A stretch of DNA of 64,000 bases, from positions 39,191,301 through 39,255,300 of the forward strand of contig OY744519.1 in the NCBI GenBank assembly GCA_963556195.1, in the 5' to 3' direction. This document shows, in pieces, positions 46,924-59,556 of the stretch. The notes under the pieces were generated by a model that ran no database searches, had not been told where the DNA came from, and saw nothing but the letters and a program-made list of their open reading frames with translations. This DNA comes from Sepiola atlantica (lineage: Eukaryota; Mollusca; Cephalopoda; Sepiida; Sepiolidae). The position numbers and the translations under genes are program-made. Position 1 is the stretch's first letter; every line of letters begins with the position of its first letter.

Positions 46924-47660
46924 TTGGGCAGTCGCCTTGCCACTAATGCCACCATTGACGATGATATCCAATATCGCATTAGATGTGCAAGTTCTGCTTT
47001 CGGTAGACTTCATTCTAGAGTCTTTGATAATAAAGATTTAAGGCTAGATACCAAAATCTTAGTCTATCGGGCCATTGTCCTACCCACTCTCTTATATGCG
47101 TCGGAGACCTGGACGACATACGATCGACATACCAAAGCACTCGAAAAACTGCATCAAAGACTCTTACGAATAATTTTACGAATCACCTGGCAAGATCGTC
47201 GGACCAACGCCAGTGTCCTGGAAGAGTCTGATTGCTCTGGTGTAGAGGTTTAGATTGTTAGGAGTCGTTTGAGATGGGCTGGTCACCTTTTAAGGATGAG
47301 CGACCAGTCCTATCCAAAGAAAATATTCTACTCTGAGTAAAATGTGGGAGCTAGGAGGGTTGGAGGACGGAGGAAACGGTACAGAGACTGTTTGAAGGAG
47401 GACACGAGGAGATGCGGGATTGATCCCACAACATAGGAAGCGAGCGCACTCGACAGAACAGAGTGGAGGAATGAAGTGGGAGGTGGTGTGATAGGGGTGG
47501 GGGTGAACGGCGGCGTCATGCCGAAGACCTGAGAACAGCAAGAATAATACGCCTCGAAAACCAACCACGTGCACAATTACCAAACAATAACGCATGCCCG
47601 AAATGTGACAGTATATGTGGATCGCGCATTGGACTGTTTTCTCACATGAGAACCCACAAT
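46924..47660 (+). pseudogene. LINE C C-terminal region and terminal finger
   Basis: Open to 47253: DDDIQYRIRCASSAFGRL, LPTLLYASETWTTY, LRIILRITWQDRRTN. After a stop, RSRLRWAGHLLRMSD and GRRKRYRDCLKEDTRRCGID follow, with further stops. The end carries CPKCDSICGSRIGLFSHM, with Cys at 47595 and 47604 and His at 47643 and 47655, a C2H2-like finger typical of this LINE group. Its sequence is better preserved than the surrounding frame. Confidence 0.8.
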
Positions 47661-47760
47661 TTAAGCCCTGTAAACCCGCATACTCGATTCGACTGACGGC
47701 CATTATGAGTCAGAGTTAGGCAGGGTACAGTCCTGGGTCGAAGGAGAACGGTATAAGAAA

Positions 47761-50700
47761 TGAATGTAACTAACACTGTGTTGTCAGGTCAATCTATAGT
47801 ACATGTAGGTTGGTCATCTGATTCTAGCCCCAGTACTCTTGTACAGGGGAGGGTGTTCCGAACAAAAACTCTGAGCCTGTTAATATGTTTTTCAGGTCAT
47901 TTTCTACTACGGTGTAGGTAATTATTCACGGCAAAATGGTGAGAGGAGATTGACGATTGAAGGTTTGTTTCACTTAGTGCTAGGATATACGTATAACATA
48001 AGTATAACATTAGCTGTTTTTACTGTCTCCCCCTAGAGAACATTAATGTAGTTACAATGGGTAGCGAACAGCCAAATCCATAATAAATATGTTTAAAATC
48101 TTTTGCAAAAGTTGTATAAGAATGTATACTGTCAATGTAATGTTTTACTTTTCTTAGACCACTTATCTATTGTTATTACGTAGCTAGAAAACATTTGGGA
48201 ATACAAGGTGCTGTCATATAAAATACGATCTTTATTACCTTGCAAGTTGATGAATCAATCCGAAAATAAAACGAATATAACTGACAGTCTTTAGCAATTC
48301 GTTATAATCAGCATCCACCAGACACAGGCTTTCAATGCTTGTCGTATCTCAGATTAGAAAATGATTGTTTGTGAACGAAACCTTAATAGAACACGAACAA
48401 ATGTCGTTTATTTTAGAATATCTACATCATATACCACATCTTACTAGTTATCGGTTTGTTCATGAAGGCAGAGTTAGACGCAAGGTCAATTTTAATGGGG
48501 ATGAATCAAGCTACCTAAAAAAGGGTACTCTTAATTTGGATAAAACTAAAATTGCCGCAGTATAAATGAAACATAATTTGTAGTATCAAAACAGATGCTA
48601 CGGTTTTGTGTTAGCTAAACATTGGTAGTAACTATTTCATGGCATAGAAACAGTATTTAGTTGTATATGACGAGACACCATGCATATTGTATATGACACA
48701 TTACCGAGGATTCATTGAACAAGGATTTATTTTAACTGAAGGGTTAGTATACACTAATCGATTTCCTGTTTCACGACGATATCCATTATGAAAATCAACG
48801 ATAACTTTTATTTTAAAACGATTTTTCTACGTATTTAATCGAAATTCATTTGGAAACAGTTTGTTTTCACTTCGAAATTACTTTATTCATTACTAGCAGG
48901 CTACGTGCCATGGCGTTGCCCAAGAATAGATATGAATTAAATTTTAAAAATATAAGTATTATACTAATAATTCGTCAAAAAGCAGTTGAAACAATCTTGT
49001 AAATTAGGTTATTAAGGTATTATTTATCGATGTTCTTAATCAAACAAAATAGATATGTCTATGTTTTAGTTGTAAGTAGCGGTTTATCAAAAAAATGTAA
49101 TCCACTTCCTCCCCCCAAATTAAAATATGGTCCAAGAATATGCGTGAAGCTTTCCAAGGCCAGTGAAGGAAAAACACTTCTAGATTCAGGCAAGTTTTAT
49201 CTCAATCCAGAGGCCAATTTTAATTTGATGTTTAATTTACTAACATTGAAAATCGACCTTTCGTCAAACTCTAGACTTGATTTAAATATGTGACGATTTA
49301 TTTAAGGAAGTTGTTGGTGTTATTTTGTTTTTAGTTCATCGACTGTTAACTAATCTGCACTTTTGCCATGAACTATGTCGTTGCTATTTCGTTACCTCTC
49401 CACGAGGAAGAGATATACAATGGTGATGTTTAATCTGTAAAAAATCTCTCCTGGGGAAATAATTAGCGCAGTCTAAAAGGATTTCTTCCAAAATTGACAA
49501 ATAGTTAAATAGAAAAAAACTAATAAAGTAACAGATATTGCACTTCATGTGGAAGTATATTTACAAAAGTTGACATTAATATTTATTGGAATATCGATAG
49601 CAGATTTAGCGTCGAAGAATGTATGTAAAAAATTATTAAATAAATTTTAATAATGTTCGATATGAATCAATATCGAATAATCTTCGATGAATAGGAAAAT
49701 GTAGATGAAAATAATGATATTCAATGTTACGTACGTATGTGTTTGAAATTTATTTCGAAGCCTTTTAACGTTAATTTAACAAAGGAACGTAATTCGTAAC
49801 TTACGTATAATCCTGATAATAAAATATACTTAAATAAACCGACGAATGCTAATGTAATCGAATGTCGACAGAAAAAATGTACGTATCTGTTTAATTCGTA
49901 TTGCCTCGAAGACACCTTTGCGTGCTGCGATTATTTAAGTCGGCGAAAATGTAAACACGTGTATTTATAAATTGTTGCGAATGAATAGAGAGAGAGGGGA
50001 GGAAGAGTGAGAATGGGCGGTAAATCGAAATAAGAAAAAAACCGTCTCACGTAATAGAAGAAAATACCTAACGTAGAAATGAAAACACGAATGTTGGAAT
50101 TATGTTGGATATGTATATACGGTCAAAAATGAAACAATATACATGTGTTGTCTGGTAATTATTAGTCGAATGTTCGTAGAGAAACTGATGCTGCCATGGA
50201 ATTGGTATCAACAATTTTGTCGAAATGAACACTGCAGTTCGTTTTATGATGTAAGTATTTTTAAATGATTGAAACCTTAAATGTGTTATTTATTAAATTG
50301 TGTAAGTGTGTAAGTTAAAAAATTAAATTATACATGAAGCAATCGAATATTGCTAAAGAAAATTTCTCAAGTGTATTCGATTAAGAGATTGTTGTAGCTA
50401 TTTTGAATCAATGTAAAGTCTAATAAATAGGTTTGTGTAATATATTCCGTAAAGTCCGGAATAGGATGAAGTCTATACGTAATAATTAGAAAAAACGTAA
50501 TCCGATATTTTAAAAAAATCAGTGAGATATAAGGGAGCGTCTATTAAATTTGTGCAGAATTTATTGTATTATGTTTTAAATGATAAGCAGATTAATAGAA
50601 CACTATACAAGTTACGTTTGTCGTTGGTTATTACTTTCTGGTGATAAAAGAGAGAGAGAGAGTGTTAGTTTGAAAATATTATACGAATAAGCTTTTGCTA

Positions 50701-50830
50701 CAATGTAGTATGGTGTTGGGAGAGTATGTGATGGTGGTCTAAAAGTAGTATTTATTGTTAGATAGAGAACATAATCATACATTTCTTCTAACACGTTATT
50801 ATCGCCGAAGGTGCAGTGGGAAAAACGTCT
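47761..50830. other. AT-rich region, no recognised genes
   Basis: At 48893-48921 the motif GCAGGCTACGTGCCATGGCG, followed by TTGCCCAAG, probably marks the edge of a dispersed repeat (compare 14937-14953). The frame at 49030-49293 just downstream looks fortuitous. No other feature is supported. Confidence 0.45.
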
Positions 50831-50833
50831 TCA

Positions 50834-50836
<3 letters not shown>

Positions 50837-50906
<70 letters not shown>
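50837..50906. repeat. (TA)n(GA)n microsatellite
   Basis: About 35 bp TA followed by about 33 bp GA. Confidence 0.92.
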
Positions 50907-50910
<4 letters not shown>

Positions 50911-50959
50911 ATAACAAATATTTTGAAAATATCCGTTACCAATAATAATACGGAATAAT

Positions 50960-51075
50960 CACGTTGACACAACGGTTCTCGTTAGATCACCAAAGTTTAG
51001 CGAAAATGAGCCTGGTATCTACCGGATAAGCGACCATTTAGGAATAACATACCCTGTATGTCTGAAGACGGTGAC
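50960..51075 (+). repeat. 5S rRNA-derived sequence (pseudogene or 5S-type SINE)
   Basis: GGTTCTCGTTAGATCACCAA, AAGTTTAGC, GAGCCTGGT, TACCGGATAAGCGACC and GGAATAACA occur in order and with the spacing of the central and 3' parts of animal 5S rRNA (compare TCTCGTC-GATC, AAG.TAAGC, GGGCCTGGT, TTGGATGGG-GACC, GGGAATACC). Box A and box C of the internal promoter are recognisable but mutated. The first ~35 nt of 5S rRNA are unclear. A non-5S sequence of balanced composition continues to about 51250, which could be the body of a 5S-derived SINE. Confidence 0.6.
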
Positions 51076-51636
51076 ACCTCTCACTACAAAAAGCAACTAC
51101 AATATAAACGTTGCTATTTCATTAACCGGGTACCGTTTCTGAATTAAATATTCCTTGAAAGGTTTATTCCTTAAAGGGATCCGGCCAAACCCACCCAGGA
51201 TGAATACAGCAATATGTATAACAGGTATCTGCTCAACTGAGTTTTAAGCCAGCATACCATTGTTTCCAAAAGAGCAGAGTTGTTGTTCTTTTATTGTGAC
51301 TATTAATTTAGCTCTTAAACCTCACTGTCAATAAAATAAATCGAATATGTTTCGCATAAGACGTCAGAATCTGCATGTAGAAATATGTCCTCATTTAAAT
51401 AATTGTTTATTATGTAAGCATTACATATTCAATTGTCCAATATAGAACATATTGTCAAACATTTTAAAATATTACATTTTAACTCATATATGCTTTACTT
51501 GATATACTTTTAAGTCGTAATTTGACATCCATTTAATAAAGAAAACTATTTTATTTTTGAAGAAAAATGGAAGAAGTATAGTTGTATTTTCTTAGGTGTT
51601 AAAACAGCGAGATTAATAGTGTATGCTTAATTTCGT

Positions 51637-52122
51637 TTGCTTTATTTAAATAACGAAATACACTACATCAAATTCATTGGTAACAAGCTACTGATGCACA
51701 CCTACCGTTTGATCACCAGTAGTTTGAAGTCTACCAACACGAAAAACCTGCATCCTCTCGCTGACATTGCAACGGCAGACACTAGACGGGATGTTGCCAG
51801 CCAAGTAGAGATCACAACATATTTTAGTGTTGAACGTCAACTCTTTTGTGTGCGTGAACCAACGGCCCATAAACTGCTTAGCTATGCCCATAACAACATC
51901 TTGGGAAGAGATCAAACTGTAGCTGTGGGCAAGATGAATAGAGAATATATACTTCCTAAGGACATCTACAACACTCTTTTTAAAGACCCTTGGGTGAAGT
52001 GGCGGACGCCAGCATCCTCATATGTTATGCCAAGGGACCCAAGCCTTCTCGGATGTGAAAGGGAGGACCATATTATGCAGCACCAGTGCAGAGAGAAATA
52101 TATTGTTAGCTCCAATAGATGA
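51637..52122 (+). pseudogene. LINE C-terminal tail fragment
   Basis: A 161-codon open frame contains SSLKSTNTKNLHPLADIA, DTRRDVASQ, FSVERQLF and a Cys/His-rich end (LGCEREDHIMQHQC). I recall a similar ..LHPLADIAPPxIRR.VAS.. tail at the end of cephalopod and other mollusc non-LTR RT proteins. No RT is seen upstream, so this is a 5'-truncated copy. The open frame is long for its surroundings, but no start or promoter context supports a host gene. Confidence 0.48.
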
Positions 52123-53581
52123 CTGAATTCGAACGCGATTTCGCCCTCACCGATAACTTCTGTCTAAGAGAAACAAGAAACATGGGCGATGCAACCCATT
52201 CTTAATCTTACATCCTTTATTAGAGAAACGTAGATCACATTTTCTTTTAATTCCTTTAAAACAGATATCTTATAATAAATGTTATCGTACATAGTTTCCG
52301 TCCCTGATCAACTTCAACGATTTTCGTAAATAAACTGAATTTAGAAATGTTAAAGCTTTCAAACTGGGAATATTTGTTGGCTCACATCCATTTGCATATG
52401 TTACCGATAGTGCAAATAACAGCTCTAAAACCCGACTGATTCACACGGCTTCGAAAAAAAAATCGATGTCGTCAGGAGAACTGACATATTGTGCGACTGC
52501 GCACAACGAGACTAGATGAGGGAGGAAAAATGCCCCAATTATATATTCATATTGTCTTCATCGTAAACAAGACATTGAAATATTACTCGCCGCGAGGTGA
52601 ACTTGTGTTGCGTAAAAAGAAGCAAGATATGTCACATATGCATAGTCCACAGACTAATTGCCGGCAGACACCGGCTACTGAAAAATAACTTTAAAGGAAG
52701 GGACAAACATAGGATTGCTTATTGTATATAATACTTTTTTACTGTCTAGTTATTCAATCTTATTTCCCGTAGAATATTTAGAAGATATTTGCTGTCAATT
52801 CGAGAAAACTATATAAGCGAACACACATACATACTAAAGCGTTCTTTGTTTTAATTGTATTCTTTATAAGCTTTTATCCGACAAATTTAGCATGGTCGAA
52901 CAAACATATAAAGTATTTAAGAAGCTGTGTACTTTCAAATATTGGTTGTTTAATATTTTAATACATGTGAGCATTGATATTACGTTTCACACGTAATATA
53001 TGATTTTTGTCAGCAATAATACCATACAGCAGGTGATATATGACGCTCTAATTTATAATTCACTTTTTTGAAATATGCTAAACTATTTATTAAGTATTCA
53101 ATCTATATTCATATGAATTCAGAATTGTCAATTTTTAAACCAAATAAATCACGCGACAATCTTGCGGTGGAATAACACGTATATGTAAATTCCTATTAAT
53201 CGGCATGATACGTTTTTGACCGGCTCGATTTTGTTGTGAGCATTGTTGTTTCCAGCTACTATCAAAAGAGTTAAGAGAAATATTTGTAACATCAAAGTGA
53301 TGCTATAAGAAGCGATCGGATACGAACTTGGCATGCTCATGTCGTCAGTCTACGTCGGCATCCACATCACCATAGTCATATGTTTATGTGTAAACATTCC
53401 TCTATCTAAAGATGTTCTCATTAGATTAATATGATATTCTCCGAATTAATATCTAAGCCATTAATGATAAGAATTAAAACATATTAAATCCTTAATAAAA
53501 CAAGATTTAACAAGCCGCGCGTGCGTGGTCTCCCTCTGTATGTGACTCGATGTGGCGAGTGTAAAATGCTGTAAATTTGGG
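52123..53581. other. AT-rich region, no recognised features
   Basis: Nothing beyond short chance frames. Composition changes sharply at about 53515, just before the tandem repeat. Confidence 0.5.
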
Positions 53582-54082
53582 CAATTTGGGGCATTTTTGA
53601 CCCCTCTTTAAACCCCTGGAAGCGCGAACCATAATTTTCTGAGGTCAAGGATGTTTATTTTATATCCAAAACAATTGCCTCTAAATTTAGGCCAAGTTTC
53701 AAAAAAATTGAATGGATGGATCAAATGTTATGGGAGAAAAAGAATCATGTTTTGCAATTTCGGGGGCTTTTGACCCCCTGGGAGCGCGAACCAGATGTTT
53801 TCTAAGGTCAGCGACACTTATTTTAATTAGGAACAATTTCCTCAACATTTTGGCCAAGTTTCAGAGAAATTGAATGGATGGATGAACAGTTATGGGGCAA
53901 AAAATGTCATTTTTTTGCCATTTCGGGGCTTTTTTACCCCCCGGGGGGCTAACCAGATTGTTTTTCAAAAATCGGAAAATGTCACTTTCTAACCTGACCT
54001 AAGTTACAAATTCATGCAAAATTTCAGAGAAATTCAATGGATGGTTGCGGAGAAAAATTCGGACGGACGGACGGACGGACAT
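53582..54082 (+). repeat. Three-unit tandem repeat (~165-bp units)
   Basis: Units start at 53582, 53755 and 53918. Each begins CAATTT-GGGGC-TTTTTGACCCC-like, then GCGCGAACCA, GAGGTCA..., and near the end GGCCAAGTTTCAGAGAAATTGAATGGATGG. The third unit lacks the GGTCA part and ends in (GGAC)n. Units are diverged by around 25%. Confidence 0.75.
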
Positions 54083-54697
54083 GCCTGAAAACAAGTCCCC
54101 TATTTTATAAATCGGAAGACCAACGAGGACAGATATCAAAGAGGATGACTTCGTTACAAAATGATACATATCTACTATTGCTGGGGTTGGCGACAATTAA
54201 TTTGAAGAATTTCCTGCAAACTTAACAGAATAAGTATATCTGAACATTTACCGACATGCTTTAACCTATATTTAAACATAAAAGACTCATTTGAGGAAGA
54301 ACTCGTAATTCTATAATTAAAGTATGAAGTCTATATTAGTTCGTTGATCGAATTATTTGAATCGACCATAATATTTACGCTATGAATTTGAAGCCAAATA
54401 TAGAGCATACATGTATTCTGAAATGCTGATTATAATAACAGTTTCTTTTTTATTGTTCCGTTATGAATTTATTAATTAAAGAAAAAAATCGTACTCCGTT
54501 CGTTGGTAGACAAGTAAATGGTCTCTAAAGTAAGCCATTATCTTTTTCCTGTTTCACTTTTGCAATTTGCAAATTTATTTTTGCCCAGACGGTAGAGTAA
54601 AGGGTACACAGTACGTAAAGGAGAATTGAATATTAAATACTGTATGGAGATGAAAGAAGCATTTCTTGATGGAAAATAATGATGTACACCCACACCC

Positions 54698-54700
<3 letters not shown>

Positions 54701-54788
<88 letters not shown>
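54701..54788. repeat. (CA)n(TA)n microsatellite
   Basis: CA repeats then about 75 bp of TA. Confidence 0.92.
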
Positions 54789-54790
<2 letters not shown>

Positions 54791-54813
54791 ATATATATAA
54801 CACTTTCTATCAG

Positions 54814-54825
54814 AAAATATGTAAA

Positions 54826-54881
<56 letters not shown>

Positions 54882-54893
54882 TTTACATATTTT
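54814..54893. repeat. 80-bp perfect palindrome with (TA)25 centre
   Basis: The left arm AAAATATGTAAAGTA (54814-54828) is the exact reverse complement of TACTTTACATATTTT (54879-54893); the 50 bp between are (TA)25. The whole 80 bp is therefore self-complementary and could form a hairpin or cruciform. Confidence 0.9.
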
Positions 54894-54959
54894 ATTATCA
54901 TATAAAGTGTGTTTCACTGTTAAAATGTTGGATATGTTCACATTTTAAAGATACAAACC

Positions 54960-55760
54960 GCTGTTTTATTCTGGGTTCAGGGTCACACCGTCTTCGCCTT
55001 CGTATACAACTGCTAGGCAGGTTTTCTCGAAAAGCTACGGCCTCCTAACATGAAGAGGCGGCTTCATACATTGTCCGGAGCGATGCCCATAAAAATGTGA
55101 TAAGGGTGTCATGCTGGCCAGGTACATCTTAGACACGAGTTTCGTGAGCTCTTTGTTTCAATTCAATTTACTCTACCACTACTCCAACAGCAATAATGAC
55201 CATAACTACTGGATGCTACCGGTCTATATAATCCTCACAGAATGTGAACGTGTTGTAAAATATCAGCACCTTTCTCTAGTCTCTATCAAAAGTATAATAT
55301 TTCCTCGCTGTGTTTGTGGTGACGTAAACCTGGTAGTGTCAGCCGTACGACGCCTGAACCCCGGTTCTTGGCAAGAAGGTTACTCATGGCAGACAGTTTT
55401 GGCGGGAAACATTGCAAAGGCAGCAACTTGGGTAACAGACCTCTGATGAAAATCCAGAATAAGTTAGCAAAAGAATATGTCGCTGTTCTGCCGTCTCCGC
55501 CTCTGTGTTGGCAAGTGAAGGCGTGTATGATGTGTAAGCGAAAATCAATAGGGTTTATATAGATAACGTGATCATAGGCCATTATTTCGCGCGTTCTGTG
55601 TTAAACCTGCATGCCACAGCTGAGCTTTCCAGGTTAAAGAATAGATCTGACCAACCAGTTGGACTTTGTGCAGACGAGGCAATTTTAGTCGCGGTCTTCG
55701 TCAACTCTATGCAAAAGTTTCACTCGCCTAAAAAACAAAACAAAGAAGTAGCAATCGTAT
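54960..55760. other. Balanced-composition block of unknown nature
   Basis: About 800 bp with clearly more G+C than its flanks and several medium open frames on both strands (for example plus 55111-55446 and minus 55286-55582), none with a recognisable motif. Probably an unclassified repeat. Confidence 0.35.
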
Positions 55761-56678
55761 CTTGGAATTTATGAATAATTATGAAATACATTTTCAATTT
55801 CTAGATGTTTATTAATATTTATATACATAAATACTGACTCATCGGGTCACTGAGTGTCTAGTCCTTATTAAAATTCGAGGTATAACACATTAATCGTTGG
55901 TGATAACCCACTGAAAATGCACAAAACATGAGCTAGCATTAGACGTAATTCAATTATAAAAGAAAAACGAACACGACAGAAGTGAAGTTTAACAGTTCAG
56001 TAAATACGTTTTACGTCGATTGACGAGTGGATTACAAAGATCGACCCCTGTTCACTAATTTAAATGTATCACCTTATGTGCAATTAAAATAGTTGTGAAT
56101 GGCATTTCACATTATAAGTAGACGTTTTCATGGAGTATCTTTTCGTGCTCATCTAGTCCCTTTACAAAAAACGACCACTGTCGGACATTTGTCGACCTGT
56201 AGATGACATTCAAAGAAATCCAATAACTTTCAAGTAAGCAGTGCACACGGAAATTGATGTTGCTATGTTATACCTATAAGTATCCATCGATTACATAATA
56301 TTGACTTACCTTAACCTAATCTCTTTGGAACATATTTTTCTGAACTTATCAATATCTACTGCAGGGGACGCACAATAGAGTGTGACGCATGCCAATTCAA
56401 TATCCGTTGGAAAATAGTTGAGGTTAGATTGTCTGGGTCAAAATACGTCTCCATTGAAATTTTTCTAACTACTGATATCATAAATGATGAATGAAATGAG
56501 GGTATCAGTACATTATTAATAATAGTTCCAGTGATGTTACTCGATACAATAACACCAACTTGATTTTCTTTTTTTATTTCTTAAATATATGAACTCTTTT
56601 AAAGTTATTCAATACTTATAATACCTATTATAAACGCGTTGTACAAGCAGTTAGATATCTATTTATATAAAGTTAGGC

Positions 56679-56751
<73 letters not shown>

Positions 56752-56858
56752 TAATAATTTCATGAACTAATATATTTTAGGCACAAGGGTGAGTTATATC
56801 GGCACGTTTTTTTTGTAAAAGTTATCATTGAGGGAGTGAAATCATATCTATCTATCTA

Positions 56859-56891
<33 letters not shown>

Positions 56892-57289
56892 CACTAGATG
56901 AAGTGAAAGAATAAAATAAGGTGCGAATCAAATGTTATTAGCATTCAATGTTCAAGCAAAGTACTTTAAAGTCCTTAACTCATGAGTTTTCAAAGAAGAT
57001 CTTCTCAGATCACCATTACCGCAATGACATTACTGCAGGTAATACAATACAACTTTGAAAATATATTAAAAAATGTTACATAAATATACATAAAAGTATA
57101 TAAATCATCAAATATATTGGCCCAACACATACTTTTTTGCTAAACTTATACAGTTCATCCAAGTCATAAAGTTTAAAACATCTTCAAGAAAGATATCGAA
57201 GAGGTTGATTAAAAAACAATCCAGGTAATAAATGGTATTCCAAAAACGAAAAAGTTATCCTGGCCGGAAATTTGTTTGCTATCGATTCA
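55761..57289. other. AT-rich region with microsatellites
   Basis: (TA)n at 56679-56745 and (TATC)n(TA)n at about 56848-56890. No gene is recognised. Confidence 0.6.

Positions 57290-57373
<84 letters not shown>
57290..57373. repeat. (TA)n microsatellite
   Basis: More than 80 bp of uninterrupted TA. Confidence 0.92.
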
Positions 57374-57375
<2 letters not shown>

Positions 57376-57574
57376 AAGGTTTGTGTTACATACCCTTGCT
57401 AATGCTCGATTATAAAGCACTTAAAATAAGCTTTTTTTTTACCAGACTCCGTTCAGTTACATTATTTTACCGGGAAGACAGACACAACCGGATACGAAAG
57501 ATAGCCCCCAAAAGATACCTAGTAAAGGCCCCTTATCGTTAAGATTTAAAACCGAAGGTACCGATGTTATTCTG

Positions 57575-57576
<2 letters not shown>

Positions 57577-57637
<61 letters not shown>

Positions 57638-57652
57638 TATATATATATATAT
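57577..57652. repeat. (TA)n microsatellite, interrupted by TTAA
   Basis: The tract carries TATTAATA once in its middle and ends in TGTGTG. Confidence 0.9.
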
Positions 57653-57654
57653 AT

Positions 57655-57745
57655 TGTGTGTATTTAGGCAGCATATATTCATTTAGGCAAACATTATTAC
57701 ATAACACGGAGTGGTTTTGTTTGATGCGACTTCTTTTTTTTCAAT
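57655..57745 (+). repeat. Repeat following (TA)n, shared with 32214-32300
   Basis: Second copy of the ~90-bp sequence that starts GGCAGCAT directly after a (TA)n tract. Confidence 0.55.
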
Positions 57746-57779
57746 TTTACGAATTGTCCATGTAATGTTTCAGTCAAAT

Positions 57780-58540
57780 TGATGTAAATATGATCCAGGG
57801 AAAACATTTTTGAACTTAATAAATACTCATGTCCCCACTAACAACATACCCCATAAAATGTTCAATAAGAACACACTGAAACTCAGCTATTGTTGTGGTG
57901 ACAACCTTGAAAAAAACTATAAAAAGATACAACAGTAAAATACTAAACCCTTCAGTAACCTAAAATCCTACGAGAACATGCAACTCTACTAACAAATCAA
58001 ACTGTCCCCTAAACCAAAAGTGCCTATCAACTCAAGTGGTTTAGTAGGCATCTATCTCCTCAACCGAAACCCCATCCCAGTCTAACTATTATATTAGTTT
58101 GGCGGGTAACAATTTCAAAGAAAGATTCTACAACCATAACCTCTCTCAACAACCCAAATCACCATGGCCGAACTGGACTATCACTACACTACCACACAAA
58201 AAAAGAAACTCCTATAATAAAGTGGAAAATCCTAAAAAAATCTAGCACCTGCCAGTCAATGAACTCACCATGTAGACTATGTCTAAATGAAAACCTGGAA
58301 AGTATCCGTTTTAAAGACAGAAATACACTCCTAAATAGAAAACAAGAGACGTCTATTAACTGTAAGCATAGTAGACTCTACCCCACCTTAACCCCACACC
58401 AACCCCTCACATATAAAAATGAATCATCATATTTCTTTCTCCTAGATAACCCCTACCTACATATTTACGTCACTCATCCCTATTATGCACTACCTAAAAC
58501 ACATGACAACCCCTTACCGACCCACCCAAATGTATAACCC
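57780..58540 (+). pseudogene. Penelope-like element C-terminal (GIY-YIG) fossil
   Basis: Blocks in order: FNKNTLKLSYCCGDNLEKNY (about 57858), a G-poor linker with Cys positions, a GIY-YIG-like YY..LAGNNFKERFYNHNLSL (about 58090-58150), then MNSPCRLCLNENLES, IRFKDRNTLLNRKQETS and CKHSRLY (58259-58380). The Cys pair C-x2-C and LLNRK.E motifs are typical of the end of this endonuclease domain in some Penelope-like proteins. Frames change several times. The plus strand is rich in A and C, like the fossil at 34930. Confidence 0.62.
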
Positions 58541-58922
58541 AACCCCACCCCATACAAGTCTTGGCGACTCTATAGATATATAACCACCCCACTGAACCAT
58601 CAATAACATCAAATCTCTTAGTATTACCTATAATTTTCGTCCCCAAAAAACTCATACTACCAACATTAAACATTTCTACCAAAATTATCTCTCGCTTAAA
58701 CTCATAACCGTGATAGCTGTAAACCCTGACATCACTTAGATTAATCAAACTTCAATTACCTAATCCTTTAAGATACGAAATCTTATTACCACCTTAATTA
58801 TTGACGGGTATTCAGTCTTTATTATTAGTGGTAGAAATATAATAGCTTACTATCATCTATATACCGGTTATATCCATTGACCTTGCGAGTAGCGTCGCTA
58901 TTATTATTATTATTATTATTAT

Positions 58923-58966
<44 letters not shown>

Positions 58967-59339
58967 TTGTAATTATAACTATCGTAAGCATTACTAGCAT
59001 TATTATTATTATTATTATTATTAATACTAAGAGTAGTATCACTACTAAACTTCTTCTATATAGTAATTTTATTAGTGTTAATTTTATTATTAGTATACTA
59101 TAATTAAAATTAACAAATATTATCACAACGAGAATAACTCCTATTACTGGTATTAATATCATTGTAGGAGCCATAACTTGGTAAATTATTGGATAATGAC
59201 AACAAATTAATATAGAAATAGAATGCCAGTACGGCATCAAATACCCTAAATAAAATTATCAAACAATTTTGTTTATACGATAACCGCCAAAGATTTGCGA
59301 CAATATTTATATTTTTATTTTTATTATATTGAGTAAATT
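58541..59339. other. Spacer with trinucleotide repeats
   Basis: C-rich plus strand to about 58790, then (ATT)n(AGT)n at 58899-58965 and (ATT)n at 59001-59023. Confidence 0.6.
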
Positions 59340-59520
59340 TAAACCTATCCCACCCTCTGCTCCAGTTAAAATTAAAGTCACATTAACCAAGACACTAAAT
59401 AACACCCCACCCAATTTCCTAAAATATTACCTGTTAGAATCTCCCCCTTCCTTCTTTCCTTTCTTTGCTATACGCTAACCCCGTCTCCACTCCCCTCCCT
59501 CTAATCTATCCCCAAACTTC
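59340..59520 (+). other. C-rich, G-poor tract upstream of the plus-strand hammerhead
   Basis: Strong excess of C over G on the plus strand, matching the composition of the Penelope-like sequence at 57780-58790; probably its 3' non-coding part. A similar tract on the opposite strand lies at 60250-60560. Confidence 0.4.
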
Positions 59521-59556
59521 CTGTTGTTGTTAAATTATAGAAATTTGAGCAAGTTG

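Larger units (their letters stand above)
44695..47760 (+). mobile_element. Non-LTR retrotransposon LINE C, internally deleted
   Basis: Related to LINE A but a different subfamily and on the plus strand. Layout: ~730-bp 5' UTR, endonuclease (45431-45912), a deletion that removes the end of the endonuclease and the linker, reverse transcriptase (45970-46792), C-terminal region (46924-47260) and a terminal zinc-finger-like motif (47595-47657). Several stops and shifts are present. Confidence 0.82.

Noticed and set aside
49030..49293. 87-codon frame next to a repeat-edge motif
   Set aside because: No recognised family and placed inside probable repeat sequence.
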